This document shows positions 18,080 through 27,109 of a stretch of 64,000 nucleotides of DNA, piece after piece. The stretch's first letter is position 1, and every line of letters begins with the position of its first letter. The position numbers and the translations under genes were made by a program. Origin of the DNA: Corynebacterium sp. Marseille-P3884 (GTDB taxonomy: Bacteria > Actinomycetota > Actinomycetes > Mycobacteriales > Mycobacteriaceae); NCBI RefSeq assembly GCF_017942225.1, contig NZ_JAGKSD010000011.1:16158-80157 (forward strand), in the 5' to 3' direction. The notes under the pieces were generated by a model. That model was not told where the DNA came from and did no database searches. It saw nothing but the letters and a program-made list of their open reading frames with translations.

Positions 18080-18397
18080 ATGCCGCAGGAAGTGATCGTC
18101 GGCATCGTGATCGCCGTAGTCTCGATTGTCGTCGGCGTGACTGTCGGCATCGCGCACCACAAATTTCGTTTCAGGAACAGTCGCGCCGGCGAGATTACGC
18201 AAGGCCGGGTGATCTCGGTGCGCCAGAACGGCAGGTATTTCGAGGAGACGGTGCAATTCACCACGAAGGACGGTCGGACGATCACAGGGACTCCCATGGT
18301 CGCAATCACGAAGCGCAGCCGAATGGGCGAGACGGTCGGCGTGTTCTACGACCCCGAAAAACCGGAGAGATTCGCCGCCGGCCCTGACCCCAAGTAG
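18080..18397 (+). CDS. Small membrane-anchored DUF3592-like protein
   Basis: 105 residues: one N-terminal transmembrane helix (about 3-25, VIVGIVIAVVSIVVGVTVGIA), then a beta-rich soluble domain. That domain has GRVISVRQNGRYFEETVQFTTKDG and ends VGVFYDPEKPERFAAGP, the pattern of DUF3592 proteins. GAGGAG precedes ATG 18080. It stands alone and its function is unknown. Confidence 0.65.
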   Translation: MPQEVIVGIVIAVVSIVVGVTVGIAHHKFRFRNSRAGEITQGRVISVRQNGRYFEETVQFTTKDGRTITGTPMVAITKRSRMGETVGVFYDPEKPERFAAGPDPK

Positions 18398-18619
18398 AAG
18401 ACAAGGGGGCGTGCTCGCGCAGGCCTTGGACAACTGGTTGCGTGGTTAGCGCGCCTGAGCGTTTAGAGTTCGTCGAGCTCCGCGCGCAGCGGCGGCGATG
18501 TCTCCGACGGGGGCGGGGGAGACGGCTCGGTGGCGGGCGTTCGCAAGGATCTCGGCGCCTTCATCGCGCGATTTCATGAATGATCGTTCGATAGGCGGCG
18601 AACAAGGTAGGATCGAGGC
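18398..18619. other. Intergenic region before the ArsR gene
   Basis: 222 bases without a supportable gene. The only structure noted is GAATGATCGTTC (18578-18589), a 12-base near-palindrome with one mismatched pair. It lies about 30 bases before the arsR-type start and is a candidate autoregulatory operator. Confidence 0.35.
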
Positions 18620-18964
18620 ATGCCCCCGACCGACCATGCGGACACCAAGCACCCGGCCACCGCGGACCTCTCGCTCACGCGAGTGCTCTCCGCGCTGTCC
18701 GATCCGCTACGCCTCGGCATCGTCCGCCTGCTCTCCGACGGGCAAGAGCGGCAGTGGGGCGAACTGGATGCCCCCGTGTCGAAGTCGACGCTGAGCCACC
18801 ACATGAAAACGCTGCGCAGCGCGGGCATCACCCGCACCCGCGACGAGGGCACCCGCTGCTACGTCCATCTGCGCGCCGACGACCTCGAAGAACGCTTCCC
18901 CGGACTCCTGGCATCCGTCCTGAGTTCGGCGGACGAGGACGCCGCACCCGTCGGGCTCAAGTAG
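18620..18964 (+). CDS. ArsR/SmtB-family helix-turn-helix regulator
   Basis: A 114-residue winged-helix protein: LTRVLSALSDPLRLGIVRLLSDG, then the recognition region VSKSTLSHHMKTLRSAGITRTRDEGTRCYVHLRADDLEERFPGLL. The classic metal-binding cysteines (ELCVCDL in helix 3) are absent and replaced by WGELDAPVSK. It is therefore unlikely to be an arsenic/zinc sensor of the standard type. No transporter or enzyme gene follows on the same strand, so its target is unknown. Confidence 0.85.
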   Translation: MPPTDHADTKHPATADLSLTRVLSALSDPLRLGIVRLLSDGQERQWGELDAPVSKSTLSHHMKTLRSAGITRTRDEGTRCYVHLRADDLEERFPGLLASVLSSADEDAAPVGLK

Positions 18965-19092
18965 TCCGACCCGCTCGACCAAGTGTCATAAGCGACACAG
19001 CGCTACATGGAGACGAGAACGCCGTTGGGATGCGAAAGTAGCTACGTCTGTTTGATGGTCCAGGAGATCGACGGGCCTGCCGATTGGAGATG

Positions 19093-19108
19093 TGATCTGA
19101 TCAGATCA
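19093..19108. repeat. 16-bp palindrome at the 3' end of the MFS gene
   Basis: TGATCTGATCAGATCA is a perfect palindrome, followed by a further GATCAG copy at 19112-19117. It lies just beyond the MFS stop codon on the far side from the gene. It could be the left boundary of the acquired TetR/MFS segment or a binding site. It has no T-run, so it is not a standard terminator. Confidence 0.35.
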
Positions 19109-19113
19109 GCAGA

Positions 19114-20301
19114 TCAGACACAATCTACTGTTTCAGTTGCATGGGGCGGTCGAAGAGGTTGTCTTCTGCCTCGTGCTTGTGTTGCGAGGGTGAGTGTGGC
19201 GAGAACGGCGAAGGCTGCTCCGATCCACATGGCTGCGGAGGGATCGTCACCGGCTCGGCCGATGGCGAGCGCGCCGATTGCTGATCCCAGGGCGACGCCC
19301 ATGGTAATGACGGAGGTGTGCACCGTGCTGACCATGTTCCCGGTTCCTCCGATTTCGGCGACGCGGGCGACCATGGCGGGGTTCATCGGCACTCCGGCGA
19401 CGCCTACGATGAGCACCATGGCCAGCACGAGCGGCTGTGCGTTGCTGAAGGCTCCAAGGAGCGCGAGTGAGATGAATAGCAGTGTGTGTCCGATGCGCAG
19501 GATGCCGATGGCGTGCTGGTCGGCGAACTTGCCGACGATGAGGTTGCCGATGAAGGACACGATCCCGTAGGCGAGCAGGATCAGGGTCGTCGTATTCGTC
19601 GCGAAGCCGGCGTTCTGTTCCAGCAGCGGGGTGAAGTAGGAGAAGCCGGCAAAGGCTGCGCCGATGGTCAGCAGGCTGACCAGGTATCTGGACCAGAGTT
19701 TCGGCGAGCGCAGCTTGCGCAGGTCCTGTGCGGCGGCTTCCTGGGTGGCGGCTTCACGGGCGGGCAGGGTGAGCAGGCTGATGAGGAACACGGCGAAGGC
19801 CGCGATGCCTAGGATGTAGAAGCTGGACTGCCAGCCCCAGCGGGCCGCGAGGAAGTGCGACAGCGGCAGGCCGATGACGGTTCCGATCATGATGCCGCCG
19901 AGCACGATGGACACTGCTTCGCCGATCTTCTCCGGACTCGGGGCCAGTCGGGCGCTGTAGGACACGGCGATGCCATAGGCGGCGCCGGAGAGGCATCCGG
20001 TCAGGACGCGAAGCAGTGCCAGCCACCAGAACTCGTGGATCAGCGGGACCAGGACCTCCAGCGCGGCATAGGTTCCGATGACGATCAACAGCGAGGCTTT
20101 GGGTGGGCGATGCCGCAGGAGGTACACCAGCAGCGGGCCTCCGAGCGCCATGCCGAGCGCGTACAAAGTGACCACCGTCCCGACCTGGCCGGTCGAGACG
20201 CCCAGGTCTACGGCGATCTGCGGCATCATCCCCGCGGTCTGGAACTCGCTCATGACCACCACCATGATCGTGAGCATCAGTACGTACAGGTATTTCTTCA
20301 T
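19114..20301 (-). CDS. Major facilitator superfamily exporter (DHA1-like)
   Basis: A 395-residue polytopic protein with about 12 membrane segments. It begins MKKYLYVLMLTIMVVVMSEFQTAGMMPQIAVDLGVSTGQVGTVVTLYALGMALGGPLLVYLLRHRPPK, with the DHA1 motif A region in the loop between helices 2 and 3. Drug or metabolite efflux is likely; the substrate is unknown. GGAGA lies 10 nt before ATG 20301. It is downstream of the TetR gene on the same strand, with 85 bases between, and shares an upstream AGTACAAAA element with it. Confidence 0.88.
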   Translation of the reverse strand: MKKYLYVLMLTIMVVVMSEFQTAGMMPQIAVDLGVSTGQVGTVVTLYALGMALGGPLLVYLLRHRPPKASLLIVIGTYAALEVLVPLIHEFWWLALLRVLTGCLSGAAYGIAVSYSARLAPSPEKIGEAVSIVLGGIMIGTVIGLPLSHFLAARWGWQSSFYILGIAAFAVFLISLLTLPAREAATQEAAAQDLRKLRSPKLWSRYLVSLLTIGAAFAGFSYFTPLLEQNAGFATNTTTLILLAYGIVSFIGNLIVGKFADQHAIGILRIGHTLLFISLALLGAFSNAQPLVLAMVLIVGVAGVPMNPAMVARVAEIGGTGNMVSTVHTSVITMGVALGSAIGALAIGRAGDDPSAAMWIGAAFAVLATLTLATQARGRRQPLRPPHATETVDCV

Positions 20302-20327
20302 TGCTCGGTCTCCAATGTGGATTCTCT

Positions 20328-20336
20328 AGTACAAAA
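20328..20336 (-). promoter_or_regulatory. Candidate TetR operator upstream of the MFS gene
   Basis: AGTACAAAA (top strand) recurs exactly at 21021-21029 in front of the tetR-type gene, each copy about 30 bases before its start codon. A shared 9-mer followed by A/C-A in both promoters suggests the local TetR protein binds both. Confidence 0.4.
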
Positions 20337-20386
20337 TAAAGGTGCAGGTGAGCCCGACAGCTCACGGATTTCTCAGTAGTGGCGTA

Positions 20387-20989
20387 TCAAGGTGTCAGGG
20401 CACTGAGGCCGAGTGCGACGATCCGCCGCAGTTCCTCGGGTGCGGAGCCGGCCTGTGCCATGACGCGAATCCCTGAGATCAGGGTGACGACCAGCAGTGC
20501 GGTGTCCCGAGCGTCCAGGTCCGGCCGGAGGCTGCCGTCGAACCTGCCGGCCCTGACGGCGTGCTCCAGCATCGCGAGCTGGCGTCCCAGTGCACGGTCG
20601 AGGATGCGGGCGACGCGCGGGTCCTGACTGCCGCGGTCCGGCGTCATGCGTGTCGTCACGACCATGCACCCGGCCGCGTGCCCTTCAGTGGACGCCTCGT
20701 ACTCCTCGGCGATCATGAGATTCAGAACGCCGCTCACGCGTGCGAAGCCATCCAGTTCGGCATCGGCGAGCACCGCCTCCTGGCTCTCACCAGTGACCTC
20801 GACATAGCGCTCCAGTGCTCGAACGAACAGCTCATCCTTGGAGTCGAAGGCGTTGTACAGGCTGCTCCGCCGCACCCCGGCCGCCGCGCACAACTGCTCA
20901 GTCGACGTGTCCGCGAATCCACGCACTCTGAACTGCGCGGCCGCGGCATCCAACACTGTCGCCTCGTCAAACGTTCGTGGTCTACCCAT
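20387..20989 (-). CDS. TetR-family transcriptional repressor
   Basis: A 200-residue protein. The N-terminal helix-turn-helix is MGRPRTFDEATVLDAAAAQFRVRGFADTSTEQLCAAAGVRRSSLYNAFDSKDELF (residues 1-55), with a ligand-binding helical C-domain after it. ATG 20989 is preferred. The frame stays open to 21103, but MGRPR is the usual N-terminus, and a -10-like TAGCAT with TTGTAC 19 bases further upstream fits this start. It probably represses itself and the MFS exporter just downstream. Confidence 0.88.
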   Translation of the reverse strand: MGRPRTFDEATVLDAAAAQFRVRGFADTSTEQLCAAAGVRRSSLYNAFDSKDELFVRALERYVEVTGESQEAVLADAELDGFARVSGVLNLMIAEEYEASTEGHAAGCMVVTTRMTPDRGSQDPRVARILDRALGRQLAMLEHAVRAGRFDGSLRPDLDARDTALLVVTLISGIRVMAQAGSAPEELRRIVALGLSALTP

Positions 20990-21020
20990 GTCCGCGATGC
21001 TAGCAGTTGATGGACTATGG

Positions 21021-21029
21021 AGTACAAAA
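21021..21029 (-). promoter_or_regulatory. Candidate TetR operator upstream of the tetR gene
   Basis: Second copy of AGTACAAAA. On the minus strand it contains TTGTAC, which serves as a plausible -35 with TAGCAT as -10. Repressor binding here would therefore occlude the promoter. Confidence 0.4.
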
Positions 21030-21114
21030 CAAACACAGGCCGCGACCGACGCAGCGTCGACTGGTGCAGCCGTTGTTGAATGGGCTGCCCGCATGACGCG
21101 CACCTGGCTCGTAT

Positions 21115-21525
21115 GGGTGCCGTTGCAAAGTTGGGGGGAGAGCAGCGAAGACTCAGTTTCTCATTCCCTGATGGCCGCTGCGTGTGGGCGTTATCAGGCC
21201 GTCTAGAAGACCCGGTTGACGATCACCGCGTCCGGGTTCGGTTGCCCGTAGGCTAACATCGTGCCTTGCCCTTTCCGCAATGAGTGCATCGCCTCCATCC
21301 CTTTCAACGTCCAATATGCAGATGTCCGGTTCTTAAACGCGTCTTTCGGCCCGAGGATCCGCTTCAGCCGACCATGGTCGCCTTCCAGGATGTTGTTGAG
21401 GTATTTCACCTGCCGGTGTTCCACTGTTGGCGGGCAGATTCCCTCTGACTTCAACTCGGCGATTGCCCTGGCTAGGGAGGGTGCTTTATCGGTGTTGATC
21501 ACTCTGGGATACCCGGCTGACGCAA
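21115..21525 (-). mobile_element. IS6-family insertion sequence remnant (IS1628-like)
   Basis: GGGTGCCGTTGCAAAGTT (21115-21132) matches the terminal inverted repeat style of IS6-family elements (compare the TGTTGCAAA core of IS26/IS257). The C-terminal third of an IS6-type transposase follows. The opposite end, with the N-terminal two thirds of the gene and its inverted repeat, is missing. The left junction is around 21515-21575. It separates the TetR/MFS pair from the GNAT gene. Confidence 0.75.
21203..21520 (-). pseudogene. IS6-family transposase, 5'-truncated fragment
   Basis: The open part reads (YPR)VINTDKAPSLARAIAEL...VEHRQVKYLNNILEGDHGRLKRILGPKDAFKNRTSAYWTLKGMEAMHSLRKGQ and ends VNRVF-stop. 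This is the DDE-domain C-terminal half of an IS6 transposase with the last acidic residue (E in NNILEGDH). The first DDE aspartate region and the helix-turn-helix are gone. The recognisable sequence extends a few codons upstream of GTG 21502. It cannot be active. Confidence 0.85.
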
Positions 21526-21575
21526 CGGATCTTCAATCCAGCACCCTAACTGTAATAACTGCAATTGCGACTCGG

Positions 21576-22631
21576 TTACGCGCGTTGCCAAGCGGTCGTC
21601 GCGGAGATCGGTTGCGCGTGCGCGGCATCGCTTATCGACGGATACGAGCTGTACCCCGTCTCCACCTCCGGCCACCGGCTCTTCGCGGCGGCCAATACGG
21701 ATTCCATCAACGCGGTGCCGACACCCGCACCGCGGTAGGCGGGCAGGACAAAGACGAGGCCGAGCTCGATGAGTGAGTCGTCGTCGGCATCGTAGTGGAC
21801 GGCTTCGGCGAGACCGACAGCGCGACGTGCTCCGTCTTCACCGGTGCCGTACGCGATCGCGGTGAACTGGTTGCCGCCGCGGTCGAGTAGCCGCGCCTGG
21901 GCATCGCGAAGACGCTGCTCGGTCCATTCCACCGTGTCGAGCTTCAAGTCCCCGCGCGGGTACCCCTCGGACGCGGCGGTGAGAAGTGTACGGAACAAGG
22001 TCAGATTATCGGCGGAAATCTCGTTATTGAACACCACGTCAATGGAGTCGACGGGGAGCTGATCGACGGCTGCGGGTTGGGCAATTGCATCGACCGAGAA
22101 TGTGGCTTGGTCCTCGCGGTAAGCGGGGGTGTAGCCGGCGGCGGTCAGGATGTCGGAGGCAGCGGAGTCGGCATCAGGGGCATGGGTCTCCCAGATGTGG
22201 CGGGTGGGGCGGTGGTGGGTGTGGGAGAGGGCGTCGATAAGCGATAAAGCGGCGACCCACGGCTCTTCTGGGACGGGCTCACCGGGCAGCGGCGCGATGG
22301 CGGCGTCGAGCGTGACGGAAGCTTCGATGACGCTGGTGTCTTCCAGAAGCGGCAGGGAGATGAAGACCCAGGCGTCGATATCGGCGAGGTCGTCGACCGT
22401 GATCTCCGGGTACCCGCGCGCGCCGAGCGGACGCGGCGCCCGAACACTGGTCAGCGCGAACAGGTACGACTCGGACTCCGCGGAAGCCTCGAGCCGTTTC
22501 GCGATGTGAGAGGCCGTGATCCCCGAATGTGCGTCGCCGGTGATGTCCTGGATCGCGAGTGTTGCCGAAAACGCGTACGCGCCGACGACCTCTTCGGCAT
22601 CGGCGCCAGCGGAAAAGAGAAGCGGCTGCAA
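21576..22631 (-). CDS. GNAT-family N-acetyltransferase, probably 3'-truncated
   Basis: A protein of about 351 residues with GNAT motif A near its C-terminus: IELGLVFVLPAYRGAGVGTALMESVLAAAKSRWPEVETGYSS. The usual GNAT end (an Asn-rich helix leading to a GF motif) is missing. Instead the frame runs into YPSISDAAHAQPISATTAWQRA and stops about 50 bases from the IS6 remnant, so the 3' end has probably been lost. The start is uncertain: TTG 22631, right after the DUF349 stop, is the first plausible codon. Further upstream the frame is an antisense shadow. Confidence 0.65.
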   Translation of the reverse strand: MQPLLFSAGADAEEVVGAYAFSATLAIQDITGDAHSGITASHIAKRLEASAESESYLFALTSVRAPRPLGARGYPEITVDDLADIDAWVFISLPLLEDTSVIEASVTLDAAIAPLPGEPVPEEPWVAALSLIDALSHTHHRPTRHIWETHAPDADSAASDILTAAGYTPAYREDQATFSVDAIAQPAAVDQLPVDSIDVVFNNEISADNLTLFRTLLTAASEGYPRGDLKLDTVEWTEQRLRDAQARLLDRGGNQFTAIAYGTGEDGARRAVGLAEAVHYDADDDSLIELGLVFVLPAYRGAGVGTALMESVLAAAKSRWPEVETGYSSYPSISDAAHAQPISATTAWQRA

Positions 22632-22632
22632 G

Positions 22633-24027
22633 CTAGTCGTCGAGAGCCTTCGCCGCGACGTCCGCGAACTCCTGCCACTGCTCAGCCTGCGCGCGCAGCT
22701 CCGCTGCCTTCGCGGCGTTGCCCTTGGCTTCGGCGGCCTCAGCCTTCGCGCGGAAGTCGTCGGCCTTGACCTGGAACTGGTTCGCCTTGTCCTGCTGGAC
22801 CGGATTCGACTTGCGCCACTGGCGCTCCTCGGCGTCGGAAACGCGCTTTTCGATCTCGCCGATCTTGTCCTCGTACTCGCGGATCTTGCCGCGCGGAACG
22901 AAACCGATCTCGTCCCACTTCTCCTGCAGCTCGCGCAACTTCGACTTCGCGGCACCCAGGCCCTTCTCTGGCTCGATCAGCGGGCCGTATTCGGCGATGA
23001 GGTCGTCCTTCGCCTTCGCGTTGGCCTCGAACTCGCGGTCGCGCTCCTCATTGACGGCGTTGCGCGCGGCGAAGAAGTGGTCCTGCGCGGAGCGGAAGCG
23101 CTCCCACAGCTTGTCGTCCACGTCGCGGGGTGCGCGGCCGGCGGCCTTCCATTCCTTCATCAGGTCGCTGAATGCGCGGGCCGTTTCGTTCCAGTCCGTG
23201 GAGTCCTTGATCTTCTCGGCGCGCTCGATGATGTCTTCCTTGGCGGCCTTTGCAGCTGCGCGACCACGGTCGAGCTCGGCGAAGTGGGCGCCGCGACGGC
23301 GGTTGAACGAGTCGCGGGCCTTGGAGTAGCGCTTCCACAGTGCGTCGTCGGTCTTGCGGTCGATGCCGCGGATCGTCTTCCACTCGTCGAGGATCGCGCG
23401 GATACGGTCGCCGGCGGCTTTCCACTCGGTGGAATTCGCGGCGATGTCCTCGGCCTCGGCGGCGAGGGTCTCCTTGCGCTCGATCGCTTCGGCGCGGCGG
23501 GTTTCCTTGGCTTCTTTTGCCTTCTCGCCGGCGATATCCGCCTGGCCGAGGAGCTCCTTCAAGCGCTTTTCGACGGCGTCGAGGTCACCGACCACCGCCT
23601 GCTCATCAAGCGAATCGATGAGCTGCTGCGCCTGCGTGCGCACAGAGTTGGCGTCCTCCGGGCGTGCAGCGAGACGGTTTTCCAGCAGACCGACCTCAGT
23701 GGTCAGGTCGCCGAAACGCTGGGCGAAGTGTTCCAGGCCCTCTTCCGCGGTGCCGGCCTGCCACGAACCGACGGCGCGCTCGGTACCGCCGCGGGTGACG
23801 TAAACGGTGCCTTCGTCGTCGACGCGGCCGAATTTCTTCGCTGCGGTGGTGTCGACGGCGGGTGCGGCCGGCATCGCAGGAACCGGCGACGGAGTGGACG
23901 CCCCCACCTTAGCCGGGCGGGCCCCCGGGCGCGGTCCGGGCTTGGGTGCCTTCGTCGGCATCGATCCGGGCGAAGGTGCCGCAGGCTTCGGAGTCGGCTT
24001 CTGTCCGTCGGTAGGGGGCTGCGTCAT
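22633..24027 (-). CDS. DUF349 domain-containing protein
   Basis: A 464-residue helical, highly charged protein. A Pro/Ala/Lys-rich N-terminus (about residues 1-60) is followed by repeated DUF349 units with the WKAAGDRIRAILDEWKTI, WNETARAFSDLMKEWKAAGRAPRDVDDKLWERFR and LRELQEKWDEIGFVPRGK pattern. It is conserved beside miaA/dapF in actinobacteria; its function is unknown, with a nucleic-acid-associated or structural role suggested. ATG 24027 (MTQPPTDG) is preferred because GAAAGGA lies upstream. ATG 24048 and a start at 24066 are in frame. Confidence 0.85.
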   Translation of the reverse strand: MTQPPTDGQKPTPKPAAPSPGSMPTKAPKPGPRPGARPAKVGASTPSPVPAMPAAPAVDTTAAKKFGRVDDEGTVYVTRGGTERAVGSWQAGTAEEGLEHFAQRFGDLTTEVGLLENRLAARPEDANSVRTQAQQLIDSLDEQAVVGDLDAVEKRLKELLGQADIAGEKAKEAKETRRAEAIERKETLAAEAEDIAANSTEWKAAGDRIRAILDEWKTIRGIDRKTDDALWKRYSKARDSFNRRRGAHFAELDRGRAAAKAAKEDIIERAEKIKDSTDWNETARAFSDLMKEWKAAGRAPRDVDDKLWERFRSAQDHFFAARNAVNEERDREFEANAKAKDDLIAEYGPLIEPEKGLGAAKSKLRELQEKWDEIGFVPRGKIREYEDKIGEIEKRVSDAEERQWRKSNPVQQDKANQFQVKADDFRAKAEAAEAKGNAAKAAELRAQAEQWQEFADVAAKALDD

Positions 24028-24169
24028 GGTGGGGGCCAGTCCTTTCATCTTTGTGCCGCGCGACACGGCTGCCGTAACGCTTTGAGACTTTACCGGCCCC
24101 CGCGCCTCAATGTCAGGCGGTTGGAACCGTTTGCCCGCGGATCGGGAGGCACTGGATAGGGTGGTGGGC

Positions 24170-24766
24170 GTGAATCAGTTCAATGTGTGCGTCGTGCCGG
24201 GATCTCCGGCGCTGGTGGCGGAGCTCGCGCCGCGGGATGAGGCCGGGCGCGATATTGTGCGCACCATCCGTGAGCTGACCGCTAACGACGCGCGCGACAT
24301 CCACATTGTGGGCTCGCGCGACGCGCAGTGGTACACGGAACGCACGGGTTCGTTCGCGGCGTGGGGCGCGCCGCAGATCACCGTTGGCGAGGGCAACTAC
24401 ATGGCGGAGCTCGTCGCGCGGTACGTGCTGGGGGACGCGGCCGAGCGAGTAACGGATTCGCGTGGCACGATCGCCCCGCTCGACCCGGAGGTGCTCACGG
24501 TGGTCGTCGTCGACGGGTCGGCAGGCCTGACGCAGCGCGCGCCGCTCGCGTTCATCGACGGTGCGCTGGACACGCACGAGCAGATGGCGCGCTTTTTGGA
24601 CGGTCGCGGCGCGTTGCCGGACGACCTTTCGGCGCGCGGCGTCATCGAGCCGGCACTGTGGCACGAGCTCGCCGTGCTCGACGCGACGAACCAGCGGCTC
24701 ATCGCGCACGATGCGACGCACGGCGTGGGGCGCTTCGTTGCTACGTGGCAGGTGGACCATGCCTGA
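24170..24766 (+). CDS. Conserved hypothetical protein upstream of miaA (Rv2728c-like)
   Basis: A 198-residue protein with a Rossmann-like alpha/beta start, [25 protein letters not shown], and [13 protein letters not shown] in the middle. It occupies the mycobacterial Rv2728c position between the DUF349 gene and miaA. Some homologues are annotated as extradiol-dioxygenase-like, but no metal site is evident here. GTG 24170 is chosen because TAGGGT ends exactly 7 nt before it, a leaderless signature. ATG 24110 is in frame upstream. Confidence 0.7.
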   Translation: MNQFNVCVVPGSPALVAELAPRDEAGRDIVRTIRELTANDARDIHIVGSRDAQWYTERTGSFAAWGAPQITVGEGNYMAELVARYVLGDAAERVTDSRGTIAPLDPEVLTVVVVDGSAGLTQRAPLAFIDGALDTHEQMARFLDGRGALPDDLSARGVIEPALWHELAVLDATNQRLIAHDATHGVGRFVATWQVDHA

Positions 24767-25679
24767 TCTGCCCGTCACCCCCATCGCGGTTGTCGGCCCG
24801 ACGGCGTCCGGCAAATCGGATCTCGGCATCGCCCTGGCACGCGAGCTCGGCGGGGAGGTGGTCAATGTCGACTCGATGCAGCTTTACCGCGGCATGGACA
24901 TCGGCACCGCGAAGCTCCCGCCCGCCGAACGCGGCGGAATCCCGCACCATTTGCTGGATATTTGGGAGGTCACGCGCACGGCGTCGGTCGCCGAATACCA
25001 AGCCCGCGCGTGCGAAGTCGTGGAGGAGATCGCCGCGCGCGGCACGGTCCCGATCCTCGTCGGCGGGTCCATGATGTACGTGCAGTCGCTCATCGACGAC
25101 TGGCAGTTCCCTCCCACCGATCCCGCGGTCCGCGCCAAGTACGAGGCACGCCAGGCCGAGATCGGCGTGCAGGCTCTCCACGCGGAGCTCGCCGAGGTGG
25201 ATCCGCAGGCCGCGAGCATCATCGAGGACAACGACCCGCGCCGCACCGTCCGCGCACTCGAAGTCATCGAGTTGACCGGCAAGCCCTTCCAGGCCTCGCA
25301 ACCGCCGAAAGACGCCCCGCCGCGCTGGGGCACGCGCATCATCGGGTTGCGCACGAACGCGGAATGGCTCAATCCCCGCATCGAAAAACGCACGCAGCTC
25401 ATGTTCGACCGGGGCTTCGTCGATGAAGTGCGCACGCTTATCGACGACGGCCTCACCCCCGACTCCACCGCCGGCCGCGCCATCGGCTACGCGCAGGTCT
25501 TGGACTATCTCGCTGGGGACTGCACCCTCGCAGAAGCAGTCGAATCCACGATCACCGGCACTCGCCGTTACGTGCGCCGGCAGCGGTCCTGGTTCAACCG
25601 CGATAAGCGAATCGCCTGGGTCGACGCGGATCAGGACCCGGAGGCGTTGCTGCGCGCCGCGCTAGACTCGCTGGCGTGA
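24759..25679 (+). CDS. miaA: tRNA dimethylallyltransferase MiaA
   Basis: A 306-residue enzyme that prenylates A37 of tRNAs reading UNN codons, the substrate step for MiaB. The P-loop is GPTASGKS (about residues 12-19), followed by [23 protein letters not shown] and the zinc-finger-free C-terminal [18 protein letters not shown] 24759 overlaps the preceding gene by 8 bases. The extension to 24561 is a shadow. It is coupled to dapF through a GTGA overlap. Confidence 0.95.
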   Translation: MPDLPVTPIAVVGPTASGKSDLGIALARELGGEVVNVDSMQLYRGMDIGTAKLPPAERGGIPHHLLDIWEVTRTASVAEYQARACEVVEEIAARGTVPILVGGSMMYVQSLIDDWQFPPTDPAVRAKYEARQAEIGVQALHAELAEVDPQAASIIEDNDPRRTVRALEVIELTGKPFQASQPPKDAPPRWGTRIIGLRTNAEWLNPRIEKRTQLMFDRGFVDEVRTLIDDGLTPDSTAGRAIGYAQVLDYLAGDCTLAEAVESTITGTRRYVRRQRSWFNRDKRIAWVDADQDPEALLRAALDSLA

Positions 25680-26554
25680 CTTACAGCAACAAGTATTTGT
25701 CCACCCTGCCGTTCATCAAGGCGCACGGCACGGAGAACGACTTCGTCGTGCTTATCGACGTCGACGATCAGCTCGACACCCTCGGTGTCCTGACCGACGA
25801 CCTCGTCGCCTCCCTCTGCGATCGCCGCGCAGGCATCGGCGGCGACGGTTTTCTGCGCGTCGTCCGCGCAGACGGTGACGGTGCGAAGTGGTTCATGGAC
25901 TACCGCAATGCCGACGGTTCGATCGCGGAAATGTGCGGCAACGGCATCCGCGTCTTCGCGCACGTTCTGATGGCTCAGGGGCTGGAGACGGAGCGTGAAT
26001 TCGACGTGGTGACCCGCGCGGGCGTCAAGCATATCGTCGTTCACGAGCTGACGGGCGAGGGCCCGCACGGTCCGTCGCACGCCCAGGTGGAAGTCGGCAT
26101 GGGGCCCGTGGAGGTCACCGGCGTATCCACCGCGCGCATGGGACAGTTCGATTTCGCCGGCCTCGGCGTAGATGTGGGAAACCCGCACCTCGCCGCAGTC
26201 ATCCCGGGGCTGACCGCCGCAGAACTTGAGGCGATGAAGCTGGTCCAGCCCGCCTTCGACCACGACTTCTTCCCCGAGGGCGTCAACGTGGAAATCCTCA
26301 CCGAGATGGCCGACGGTGCCGTACACATGCGCGTGTGGGAGCGCGGAGTGGGAGAGACGCGCTCCTGCGGAACAGGAACCGTCGCCGCGGCACGGGCAGC
26401 GCTTGCCGACGCCGGCATTGAGAACGGCTCCGTCACCGTCAACGTTCCGGGCGGTGCCTTGACCATCGCCATAGAAGGCGGTCAGGCCACCATGACGGGA
26501 CCTTCGGTGATCGTGGGGAGGGGAGAAGTGGAGCTGGGGGCGCTTCGTCGATAA
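25676..26554 (+). CDS. dapF: Diaminopimelate epimerase
   Basis: A 292-residue PLP-independent epimerase converting LL- to meso-diaminopimelate for lysine and peptidoglycan. The two catalytic cysteines are present: C87 in [15 protein letters not shown] and one near residue 231 in [19 protein letters not shown] 25676 overlaps the miaA stop. The TAA stop of this gene is itself inside a GTCGATAAGC word (26547-26556), one of two copies of the recurrent motif in this gene. Confidence 0.95.
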   Translation: MTYSNKYLSTLPFIKAHGTENDFVVLIDVDDQLDTLGVLTDDLVASLCDRRAGIGGDGFLRVVRADGDGAKWFMDYRNADGSIAEMCGNGIRVFAHVLMAQGLETEREFDVVTRAGVKHIVVHELTGEGPHGPSHAQVEVGMGPVEVTGVSTARMGQFDFAGLGVDVGNPHLAAVIPGLTAAELEAMKLVQPAFDHDFFPEGVNVEILTEMADGAVHMRVWERGVGETRSCGTGTVAAARAALADAGIENGSVTVNVPGGALTIAIEGGQATMTGPSVIVGRGEVELGALRR

Positions 26555-26564
26555 GCGAAATGCT

Positions 26565-27080
26565 TTAAGCGGGACCTAACCTGCGGGCGGCGCGACGCGC
26601 ATCAGCCCACGAGTCCGCGAGCTCCATTGCCCGCTGATCCGCAATATTGATCATGCGTTCCAGTGCGTGGCGGTCCAGATCGTCGTTGCGCAAATGCGTG
26701 TCCACCCTTGACAGGAAACGCCGCGACGAACCGAGGCGCAGGTGGAAATCCTCGATCGCCGGAATATCACTGTGGGGCGTCGCCAACGCGCGGTAGGTGA
26801 GGGTGCGCTCCGCGAGCGCGTCCGTGCTGGTGCCCGACTTGAAATCCTCGTACTCGGCGACCACTTGGGCGATATCGTCGCGGGCGACCCGCAGCGACGA
26901 TTTCAGTGACTCCACCTCCGGGTCCACCGTCCTTTTGCGATACGCCACGAACGCCACCGCAGCCAACGCGATCCCGAGGAGCAGACCCGGCGGGCCGAGC
27001 CGTGTGCCCAGCACAATCGCGACGACGAGTGCGAGCGTCAGCCAAATCGCCGACTCCACATTGCGGCTGCTCCCGCCCAT
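26565..27080 (-). CDS. Hypothetical membrane protein
   Basis: 171 residues. Two adjacent membrane segments near the N-terminus (about residues 11-45, IWLTLALVVAIVLG and GLLLGIALAAVAFVAY) are followed by a soluble helical domain with RVARDDIAQVVAEYEDF and many charged helices. No family is recognised. It is conserved-looking in codon use and sits directly after the Cys-rich protein gene on the same strand (29-base gap), so the pair may form an operon. Confidence 0.65.
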   Translation of the reverse strand: MGGSSRNVESAIWLTLALVVAIVLGTRLGPPGLLLGIALAAVAFVAYRKRTVDPEVESLKSSLRVARDDIAQVVAEYEDFKSGTSTDALAERTLTYRALATPHSDIPAIEDFHLRLGSSRRFLSRVDTHLRNDDLDRHALERMINIADQRAMELADSWADARRAARRLGPA

Positions 27081-27109
27081 CGTCTCCGTGTCCTTGCTTT
27101 CCTAGCTGA

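Noticed and set aside
22516..24159. A 547-codon open frame antisense to the DUF349 gene
   Set aside because: Its Leu/Ala/Gly-rich translation mirrors the Lys/Glu-rich repeats of the true gene.
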